DNA of 19,846 nt from Blastocatellia bacterium. Its GTDB lineage: Bacteria > Acidobacteriota > Blastocatellia > Chloracidobacteriales > JADJPF01. The notes beneath the pieces were generated by a model. It searched no databases. It was not told where the DNA came from and saw only the letters and a list, made by a program, of their open reading frames with translations. The DNA lies in NCBI GenBank assembly GCA_016789295.1, contig JAEUQL010000008.1, positions 2,141 to 21,986 on the forward strand, given 5' to 3'. Both the position numbers and the translations under genes were made by a program. Position 1 is the stretch's first letter; each line of letters begins with the position of its first letter. This document shows, piece after piece, positions 7,678 through 13,679 of the stretch.

Positions 7678-9120
7678 ATGACAAGCCGACGCAATTTTAT
7701 AAAAGCAGGAGCTTTAGCGGTTGCTTCTTTCTATTTAACAGGATGCAATTCACAGTTTAATTGGATGTTAGGACATGGTTATATAGAGCCACTATCCGAT
7801 CAACTTTGGGCGGGTACTCAGCAAGAGCTAAAAATAGCACATATATTGAAGCGAATTACTTATGGGATACGACCTAATGATATAAATCGCGTGATAGCAA
7901 CAGGAGACAAAGCGATTACTGGCTTTATTGAAACACAGCTTTCACCTTCGACCATTAGTGATATTCAAGTAGACCTGCTTGTCAGACGTCTTGAAACTTT
8001 GAGAATGAATACTCCAGACATTTTTGAGATTACATCCAAGCAAGCTATAAGTGAGCTACGAAAAGCTACAATAGTGCGTGCGACCTACAGTGAAAGACAA
8101 CTGTTAGAGTTGATGGTTGAATTCTGGAGCGATCATTTCAATATATATTCAGAAAAGGCTACTTGCGGCCAACTCAAGGTCATAGACGACCGGGAGGTTA
8201 TCAGGCCACACGCTCTTGGTCGTTTTCGTGAGCTACTCTGGGCAACAGCAACAAGTCCAGCGATGCTTGTCTATCTTGATGGTCAAGTGAGCAATAGTCA
8301 GAAACCGAATGAAAACTATGCCCGTGAGTTGATGGAGCTTCATACTCTTGGAATTGATGGTGGTTACTGTCAGCAGGATGTGATGGAACTTGCACGGGCA
8401 CTGACGGGTTGGAAGGTTGAAAACTTTTTCTGGAAAGGTCGTGTAAAGTTTGACGACAGAGTACACGACAAAAGTGAGAAGATATTGCTTGGAAAGAAGT
8501 TGAAAGTAAATGGAAATGACTTGGAGCAAGTAGTAGACTGCCTCTCTAGCCATCCTTCTACAGCAAGATTTATAAGTCGAAAGCTTTGCCATAGGTTTAT
8601 TGGTGAAGATATTTCTGAAGAGCTTCTGTCTAAAGCTTCTAACACATTTCTAAAAACAGATGGTGACATAAGCGAACTGTTAAAAGTTATCTTCTACTCA
8701 GAGGAGTTTATTGCTGCTAGACCCAAATTCAAGCGTCCATTTACATATACAATTTCTGCGCTTCGTGCTCTTGGTGCATCAACCGATGGTGGCAAAGCTA
8801 TTCAAAGCTCGCTGGAAAAGATGGGACAGCTTCCTTTTAACTGGCCAACTCCAGATGGTTATCCAGAGCAAGCTAGCCGATGGAACAGTCAACTTCTACC
8901 AAGGTGGAATTTTGCCATAGAGCTTGCTAAAGGTAGGCTTAAAGCAACAACGCTAGATATGGAAGCTATTTCAAAGCTTTCCACTTTAGCACTTGCAACA
9001 GGTTTACTTCACAGAGGAATTGGTCAAGAAGAAGTTGAAGCAATTGATAGGTTGAGATCTTCAGACCCAGAAAGTAGCATAGCTCTGCTACTTTGCCTAC
9101 CAGAATTTCAGTTCTCTTAA
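7678..9120 (+). CDS. DUF1800 family protein with Tat lipoprotein signal
   Basis: This 480-residue protein starts at ATG 7678, with AAGGA at 7667-7671 as ribosome site. The N-terminus has a twin-arginine motif (SRRNFIKAG, residues 3-11) followed by a short hydrophobic run and a lipobox ending at Cys23 (YLTGC), so it should be exported folded by Tat and lipid-anchored. Family landmarks include HILKRITYGIRPNDINRV, LLELMVEFWSDHFNIY, MLVYLDGQVSNSQKPNENYARELMELHTLG, the ARALTGWK block and the late FNWPTPDGYPE. DUF1800 proteins are almost always encoded next to a DUF1501 gene, as here; their biochemical role is not established. The length is normal for the family and no damage is seen. Confidence 0.93.
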   Translation: MTSRRNFIKAGALAVASFYLTGCNSQFNWMLGHGYIEPLSDQLWAGTQQELKIAHILKRITYGIRPNDINRVIATGDKAITGFIETQLSPSTISDIQVDLLVRRLETLRMNTPDIFEITSKQAISELRKATIVRATYSERQLLELMVEFWSDHFNIYSEKATCGQLKVIDDREVIRPHALGRFRELLWATATSPAMLVYLDGQVSNSQKPNENYARELMELHTLGIDGGYCQQDVMELARALTGWKVENFFWKGRVKFDDRVHDKSEKILLGKKLKVNGNDLEQVVDCLSSHPSTARFISRKLCHRFIGEDISEELLSKASNTFLKTDGDISELLKVIFYSEEFIAARPKFKRPFTYTISALRALGASTDGGKAIQSSLEKMGQLPFNWPTPDGYPEQASRWNSQLLPRWNFAIELAKGRLKATTLDMEAISKLSTLALATGLLHRGIGQEEVEAIDRLRSSDPESSIALLLCLPEFQFS

Positions 9121-9140
9121 AAGCAAGGAAGTGAGAAATC

Positions 9141-10235
9141 ATGAAGATAAAAACTATAGTTTTGATAAGTCTTAGAGGTGGAATAGATGGTCTAAATGTA
9201 GTAATACCTTATAAGGAAGAGAACTATTTCCGACTTCGTCCTTCAATAGCAGTTGCAAAGAACAAGACTATAGAGCTTGACAATCAATTTGCACTTCATC
9301 AATCACTTGCTTCTATCTTTCCGCTTTACGAAGCTGGTCAGTTGGCATTTATTCATGCTGTAGGTTGGCCAAGTGAATCGCATTCGCATTTTCAAGTGTG
9401 GGAAGAGATAGAACTAGGAGTATCTGAGAGCGATAGTGGAGTGCGTCCAGCAACGGGTTGGATTGCAAGATACTTGCAGGGTTTGCCAAGTGGTTCTTCC
9501 GCACTGCGTGCTGTTTCAATAGGTGAAAAGCCGTCTAGAGCACTCAGTGGCTTGTCTGGTGCAGCTACTATTAAGACTTTGGCCGATTTTCAACTTGCTA
9601 AAGTCAAAGATGAAGCTCTCTTCTGTCAAAGCTTAAAAATGTTCTATTCAAAAAGTAGTCTCAAAGACTTTGGTATGCAGACTTTTGACGCACTTGGCTA
9701 TTTAGCATCTTTGAAGGATGAAAGTATAGCTATAGATAAGTTGGGATATCCAAACACAGAGTTTGGTCACAGTCTCCACACGGTTGAGAAGTTGATCAAG
9801 TCAGGAGTTGGTTTAGAGGCGGCGTGCGTCGATTTTGATGGTTGGGACACACACTTTCTTCAACCTGCCATCATGGAAGCAAAGCTTTCAGAGCTAGCAG
9901 AAGCAATATCCACGTTTACTACTTCTTTGGGTGAAAAGATGGAATCAACTTTAATAGTTGCTATGTCAGAGTTTGGTAGGCGAGTGCAAGAAAATGCAAG
10001 TCAAGGAACCGATCACGGACAAGGTGGTCTAATGTTTGTTTCTGGTGCTGGGGTAGAAGGTGGTAGAGTCTATACTGATTGGCCAGGTCTTGGCAAAGAC
10101 GATCTTGTTGGGCCAGGAGATCTAAGAGCCACTACAGACGTGCGCGACGTTCTGTCCGAAATTGTTCAAGGTAACAAAAACGGCCAGATATTTCCTGGCT
10201 ATAGTGCAGTAAAAAGATTTGGGTTTCTGCAATAG
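9141..10235 (+). CDS. DUF1501 family protein without its own signal peptide
   Basis: This 364-residue protein starts at ATG 9141 after AAGGAAGTGAG, 20 bp past the DUF1800 stop. Family marks are LRGGIDGLN (11-19), VIPY, the SHSHFQVWEE block, DGWDTHF, MSEFGRRVQENA and GTDHGQGG. DUF1501 proteins are thought to adopt an alkaline-phosphatase/sulfatase-like fold and usually carry a Tat signal. Here the conserved domain starts within ten residues of the only possible start, and the upstream gene's stop leaves no room for an extension. Either this copy stays in the cytosol or it is carried across with its DUF1800 partner, which has a Tat signal. The substrate is unknown. Confidence 0.92.
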   Translation: MKIKTIVLISLRGGIDGLNVVIPYKEENYFRLRPSIAVAKNKTIELDNQFALHQSLASIFPLYEAGQLAFIHAVGWPSESHSHFQVWEEIELGVSESDSGVRPATGWIARYLQGLPSGSSALRAVSIGEKPSRALSGLSGAATIKTLADFQLAKVKDEALFCQSLKMFYSKSSLKDFGMQTFDALGYLASLKDESIAIDKLGYPNTEFGHSLHTVEKLIKSGVGLEAACVDFDGWDTHFLQPAIMEAKLSELAEAISTFTTSLGEKMESTLIVAMSEFGRRVQENASQGTDHGQGGLMFVSGAGVEGGRVYTDWPGLGKDDLVGPGDLRATTDVRDVLSEIVQGNKNGQIFPGYSAVKRFGFLQ

Positions 10236-10272
10236 TTTTTCGAAAGCTGAGAAGAGTTGAGGGATAGGCAAC

Positions 10273-10821
10273 TTGAGTGACTGCTCTGATGCTGAAATGG
10301 TGAAGAGTATAGTTGGAGGCGATTCAGAAGCTTTCACACTTCTTGTTAGCCGTTTTCACCGTACTGTCTATTCAATTGCCTATCGAATGGTTGGTAATGT
10401 TGCAGAAGCTGAAGATCTCTGTCAGGAGATCTTTCTGAAGGTCTACAAAAATATTGGTCAGTATGACCAGTCTCTACCATTTACTCCATGGCTTAGGAGG
10501 GTTGCTTGTAACCATACTCTTAACTCGCTCAAACGTAAAGGATTAAGTACTTCTTCACTGGAACAGGTTGATGCTGGTAGCAAAGCTCTGTCTAGTAGCA
10601 ACAATCCTGAAGTACAGATGGTAGCAGAGAGTCAAAAGAAAAACTTACAAGAGGCTATTATGTCTCTTCCTGAAAATTACCGTATGGCAGTTACTTTGAA
10701 ATATGTTGAAGATATGACAGCAGAAGAGATAGCCGAAATAATGCAGGTGCCAAAAAATACTGTCAAGACCTGGCTCTTTAGAGCTAGAGAAGAACTTAGG
10801 GACAAGCTTGATAGATTTTGA
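10273..10821 (+). CDS. ECF-type RNA polymerase sigma-70 factor
   Basis: This 182-residue protein starts at TTG 10273, with GAGGG at 10259-10263 giving a 9-nt spacing. The first in-frame ATG (10297) would cut into the start of region 2. Region 2 is residues ~10-85 (FHRTVYSIAYRMVGNVAEAEDLCQEIFLKVYKN, FTPWLRRVACNHTLNSLKR). Region 4 is ~120-180 (LQEAIMSLPENYRMAVTLKYVEDMTAEEIAEIMQVPKNTVKTWLFRARE, helix-turn-helix). Region 3 is absent, as in all ECF sigmas. The anti-sigma gene follows within 25 bp. The pair likely directs a membrane-signalled regulon and may autoregulate this operon, but I could not place an ECF promoter with confidence. A rare TTG start may keep its level low. Confidence 0.95.
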   Translation: MSDCSDAEMVKSIVGGDSEAFTLLVSRFHRTVYSIAYRMVGNVAEAEDLCQEIFLKVYKNIGQYDQSLPFTPWLRRVACNHTLNSLKRKGLSTSSLEQVDAGSKALSSSNNPEVQMVAESQKKNLQEAIMSLPENYRMAVTLKYVEDMTAEEIAEIMQVPKNTVKTWLFRAREELRDKLDRF

Positions 10822-10828
10822 AAGGTGA

Positions 10829-10859
10829 AAAGATGGAGTGTAAAGATGGAGTGTAAAGA
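10829..10859 (+). repeat. 13-bp tandem duplication over the anti-sigma start codon
   Basis: AAAGATGGAGTGT is present twice in tandem (10829-10841 and 10842-10854), with five further matching bases. Each copy contains an ATG (10833 and 10846). Thirteen is not a multiple of three, so the two ATGs are in different frames. The AGGTG ribosome site at 10823-10827 is spaced for the first ATG, which encodes only MECKDGV before a TAA at 10854-10856. Confidence 0.95.
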
Positions 10860-11388
10860 ACTTCTTCCACTACTTTATGACTATATAGATGAGGATATTT
10901 CTGTTGAAGATAAGAAAGTGTTAGAGCTACACCTCAAGCAATGCACTGTGTGTCGCCGAGAACTTGAGTCAATAAAAGCTTCTGAGATCTTCTTTAAGCA
11001 AGAGTTTAGCGTGCCACTTTCTGTAGAACGCCAACAAAAGATTACAGAAGTTTTACAACATAGACTTCAATTTAAGTTGGGTTGGCTTGTTACGGCTGCG
11101 ATGGCTCTTTTTGCTTTGACAGTAGGTCTAATTTATGGGTTGCCAAAGTGGGCAAGTGGCAATCTTTTAGTGTCTCTCTTTAATCCCTACTTACTCATTA
11201 AAGTATCTAGAGATTTTGACGCAGAGAACTTACTTGCAGCCGTTTGGCAAGTTTTTGATTTTGGAGCAAAACTTTTGCAGCATATACCGCTACCTAGCAG
11301 AGATGTAGGATTAGTCATTGCCTTGCTTATAACAATTCAGGCCATAGGTAGCTATATGCTACTAAAGAAAGATCTTATGGAGAGATAG
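10846..11388 (+). CDS. Zinc-binding anti-sigma factor (ZAS/zf-HC2), membrane-anchored
   Basis: From ATG 10846 the protein has 180 residues; GTG 10825 gives seven more (187). The N-terminus MECKELLPLLYDYIDEDIS, then His29-x3-Cys33-x2-Cys36 (HLKQCTVC), is the classic ZAS zinc motif, which also argues for the ATG start because family members usually begin just before MxCxE. TM segments lie at about 79-100 and 152-172. It should bind and hold the upstream ECF sigma at the inner membrane until a signal releases it. Its reading frame begins inside the 13-bp duplication described separately, so its start level is uncertain. The stop is 4 bp before the ATG of the next gene, whose ribosome site overlaps this gene's end. 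Confidence 0.9.
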   Translation: MECKELLPLLYDYIDEDISVEDKKVLELHLKQCTVCRRELESIKASEIFFKQEFSVPLSVERQQKITEVLQHRLQFKLGWLVTAAMALFALTVGLIYGLPKWASGNLLVSLFNPYLLIKVSRDFDAENLLAAVWQVFDFGAKLLQHIPLPSRDVGLVIALLITIQAIGSYMLLKKDLMER

Positions 11389-11392
11389 AAAG

Positions 11393-11935
11393 ATGATAAA
11401 TGCAGAAGTTATTCAAAAGATTGCAGAAGCTTTAGGAACTATCTCAGTTTTTGCACTTGGTGGAATATGTTGTGCAATAGGCAGTGGAGTAACTGCAACT
11501 GTACTTACACTACGTGCTTTTTGGCCAAACATGTCTGAAAAACTTGATCTGGTTGCGCTTGGCTACAGTTGGAGAAAACGTTTCTTGATGGGTTTGATTA
11601 ACGGTCCGGCTATATTCATACTTGCTGCCATAGCACTCAACATACCAGTACTGAAACTTGCAGGTTTGGGACTATTGCTTTTTCTGGTGATGCTTATTCT
11701 ACTTGGGCTTACAGCAGAGTTTACAATGATTGGTAGGCGAGTTTTGGCAATGCGAAACCAACCATCTACGCCTTTTGCGCAGACAATAACAGGTGGGATA
11801 ATTTTTACTCTGATGTTTCTGATCCCTTTTCTTGGACAAGGCATCTTTCTTGCGATCTTACTAAAAAGTGTTGGAACTACTATCTATTGGCTCTTTAAGC
11901 AGAGAAATTTTACACCACCATCTACTAAAGAGTAG
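11393..11935 (+). CDS. Small polytopic membrane protein (paralogue B of the operon)
   Basis: This 180-residue protein starts at ATG 11393, with GGAGAGA overlapping the end of the anti-sigma gene, so translation is probably coupled. There are about five hydrophobic segments: ~15-40, paired ~65-105, and paired ~130-165. The block ALNIPVLKLAGLGLLLFLVM lines up with ALPFPLLKLFGFISLILGLV of the operon's first gene, and later LIPFLGQGIFLAILLKSVG lines up with LLPIVGWFALLPMVFLMMLG; the spacing between blocks is also alike. I infer that the two are diverged paralogues. The family name is unknown to me. It is the last gene of the operon; no classical terminator is obvious after it, only an imperfect stem at 11943-11970. 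Confidence 0.8.
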   Translation: MINAEVIQKIAEALGTISVFALGGICCAIGSGVTATVLTLRAFWPNMSEKLDLVALGYSWRKRFLMGLINGPAIFILAAIALNIPVLKLAGLGLLLFLVMLILLGLTAEFTMIGRRVLAMRNQPSTPFAQTITGGIIFTLMFLIPFLGQGIFLAILLKSVGTTIYWLFKQRNFTPPSTKE

Positions 11936-12032
11936 TACAGGTCTTGGCTTAACTTGGATTTTAAGACAAGGTATATACTTAGTCTTATATTCTTATTCGT
12001 CATTTTTTTGCATATAGTTCTTCTGAAGGTCG

Positions 12033-12059
12033 ATCAAGATCTAGTAAGTAGATCTTGAT
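12033..12059. repeat. Perfect 11-bp inverted repeat, 5-nt loop
   Basis: The arms ATCAAGATCTA (12033-12043) and TAGATCTTGAT (12049-12059) are exact reverse complements around GTAAG. Neither side is followed by a T run, so it is not a standard terminator. It could be an RNA hairpin or a dyad operator; nothing decides between them. Confidence 0.8.
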
Positions 12060-12157
12060 AAAACCTTAGCTGTCGTGAGTATGGTAGCTTCGAGGTGTCG
12101 ATTTTTAGTAGTCAGAAATAGGCATTCTTACTGTATATTCTCTTTTTTAGAATCAAT

Positions 12158-12189
12158 AGTTTTCCTAATTAGTAAAAGTTTTCCTGATT
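12158..12189 (+). repeat. Two 13-bp direct repeats (AGTTTTCCTRATT), 19-bp period
   Basis: Copies are at 12158-12170 and 12177-12189 and differ at one base (A/G at position 10). They lie about 120 bp before the ATG of the decayed gene at 12308. A period near two helical turns is what tandem regulator sites often show, but no regulator can be named. Confidence 0.55.
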
Positions 12190-12307
12190 GCTGAAAAAAT
12201 ATCTAATCTATTTTTATTATTGTGCTAAACTTCTTTCCAGCATTCCAAAAAAATTACGAAAGCAGTTCTCAAGACCGTCAAGTAGGTTATTTGAAGGGTA
12301 TTAGCAA

Positions 12308-12602
12308 ATGTGGCGAAACTTGCAACTACTCTTGTTGTTGTTAGGATTAGTTTCCTTTGCGAAAGCAAAATAGACACTGGTTGTAGAACTGGAAATACAA
12401 AATGTTAGTAAAACTGTTTCTAACTATCTCTAATGAAACAGGTGTAGGAATACTCTATAACTAGGTAGTAAAATACTTAAAGAAAAATGAGATAAATGAC
12501 GCAGATTCATTACAGATCTTTAAGAGATTATCAAATGTAGAAACCATTGTTAAAAAATCTTTATTTGTAGTTTTCTTATGTCTACTGTTGATGTTTCAGT
12601 AG
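12308..12602 (+). pseudogene. Decayed gene for a small secreted/membrane protein
   Basis: ATG 12308, preceded by GAAGGG at a workable distance, opens a near-perfect signal peptide: MWRN, a Leu-rich core, then SFAKA. It is cut by TAG at 12371-12373 immediately after the predicted cleavage site. The same frame then reads TLVVELEIQNVSKTVSN before further stops at ~12440. The next frame takes over with ISNETGVGILYN, a stop at about 12450, VVKYLKKNEINDADSLQIF, and a C-terminal TM-like LFVVFLCLLLMFQ ending at TAG 12600-12602. Two in-frame stops plus a one-base frame change across protein-like text indicate a former ~95-residue protein with a signal peptide and a C-terminal membrane anchor. I do not recognise the family. 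Confidence 0.55.
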
Positions 12603-12775
12603 AGTTTCTCTTTAATTTGTAGTATCCAAAAAATAGAAACTGAAGATGGCTAATATAGAATCAGCAAAATATAACAAAAAGGACTATTTTCTGCTTTTTT
12701 TAATTTGGTCGATTTCCGAACCGACTTGATAACTTCATCACTATCTTTTCGTGGAGTTAAGGAGAAATCAACGTT

Positions 12776-13591
12776 ATGACAAAATCTCTGCGTCATCTTT
12801 TCCTATTCATCCTGCTGTTCTCGCTTGCAATTATTAATGTGGAGAGTGCAGGAGTTTCAACAGTAACATTCGAGTTTGATGGAATGATGGGACTATTTAT
12901 GGGCAATCCTAATAAGATATCTGTAGGAGTGCTTGATGCTCATCACCATAGTCCAGAGATCACCTTCTATAAATTAGTAGGTAATGAGAAGAGAGAGATT
13001 GCACGGTTTACGGCTGCACAGCTTAAGAAGACAATAAATATTGGGATGGAAGGAACAAAAAGTAGAAGATTAGGAAGATACCTTTCTTTAAGTGGAAGGG
13101 AGAATGATGCGCAAGATTTTACTTGGACAGTAGATGTTGAGAACGATCTTTATGGTGGGAGAAAGCTAAAGATCAAAGAAGATGGCTTTCTGACTAAGAT
13201 CCATTTTAGTACAGGAATTTTTTACTCCACTAAGCTAAGCGAAGAGAAGTATAGATTTATAGCTGCAGACGGAAGTGGAAAAGCAGTTTCATTTTTGCGT
13301 AAGGTTGGACAGCCTGGAGCAAGGGTTAATTTAGAGAAGGGACAATCCCTGCTAATTTCGGGAGTCGATACTCCTTTGAGGCTGACAGCAGAAGATGGTG
13401 TGAGCTATCTTGTAACTGTTTACAACCTGCCACCTCCAGAGATGGCCAACTTGAACCATTTTCTTATGTACTATGACATTATTGATGAGTTTCTCCCAAA
13501 GTATGAGCCAGTAGTAGCAAAGAAGAGTTTTGCGGGGACTGGGGATTCGCTTTGTGCTCCAAAAGTATTTGGTAACTCAGGGCTTAACTGA
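12776..13591 (+). CDS. Hypothetical secreted protein
   Basis: This 271-residue protein starts at ATG 12776, with AAGGAG at 12759-12764 upstream. Residues 1-25 form a clear Sec signal peptide (basic MTKSLRH, hydrophobic FLFILLFSLAII, cleavage near VESA). The mature part is ~245 residues, mostly predicted beta, with a His-rich DAHHHSPEI early on, an FDGMMGLFMGNPNKISVGV block and a single Cys near the C-terminus (LCAPKVFGN). I recognise no family. It should be periplasmic or outer-surface. It stands alone between the decayed gene and a bidirectional terminator. The HHH cluster could bind metal, but no catalytic motif supports that. Confidence 0.8.
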   Translation: MTKSLRHLFLFILLFSLAIINVESAGVSTVTFEFDGMMGLFMGNPNKISVGVLDAHHHSPEITFYKLVGNEKREIARFTAAQLKKTINIGMEGTKSRRLGRYLSLSGRENDAQDFTWTVDVENDLYGGRKLKIKEDGFLTKIHFSTGIFYSTKLSEEKYRFIAADGSGKAVSFLRKVGQPGARVNLEKGQSLLISGVDTPLRLTAEDGVSYLVTVYNLPPPEMANLNHFLMYYDIIDEFLPKYEPVVAKKSFAGTGDSLCAPKVFGNSGLN

Positions 13592-13628
13592 TCTGGTGAG
13601 TCAACAATCGGAGATGTTGAAAAAACAG

Positions 13629-13652
13629 ATGGCAGCCCGATGTGGCTGCCAT
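13629..13652. terminator. Bidirectional rho-independent terminator
   Basis: A perfect 9-bp GC-rich stem has arms at 13629-13637 (ATGGCAGCC) and 13644-13652 and a 6-nt loop. TTT follows the stem on the + strand and a six-T run follows four bases after it on the - strand. It lies between the convergent ends of the secreted protein gene (13591) and the TPR gene (13680). Confidence 0.88.
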
Positions 13653-13679
13653 TTTAGGAGGTAAGCTTTACGAAATTCT

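Larger units (their letters stand above)
11936..12307. other. Non-coding stretch after the DUF1800/DUF1501 operon
   Basis: These 372 bp are AT-rich and hold no convincing coding frame on either strand. Visible structure: an imperfect stem just past the operon stop (arms 11943-11952 and 11961-11970, one mismatch), a perfect 11-bp dyad at 12033-12059, a pair of direct repeats at 12158-12189, and several T-rich runs. It probably contains the operon's 3' end and the promoter of the decayed gene that starts at 12308. Confidence 0.5.

Noticed and set aside
12033..12059. Rho-independent terminator of the DUF1800/DUF1501 operon
   Set aside because: The stem is perfect but neither side has a T tract, and it lies ~100 bp beyond the last stop.
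12308..12602. Stop-codon recoding or programmed frameshift to make one protein from the broken frame
   Set aside because: It would need readthrough of two separate stops plus a frame change, and no recoding element is evident. Decay is simpler.
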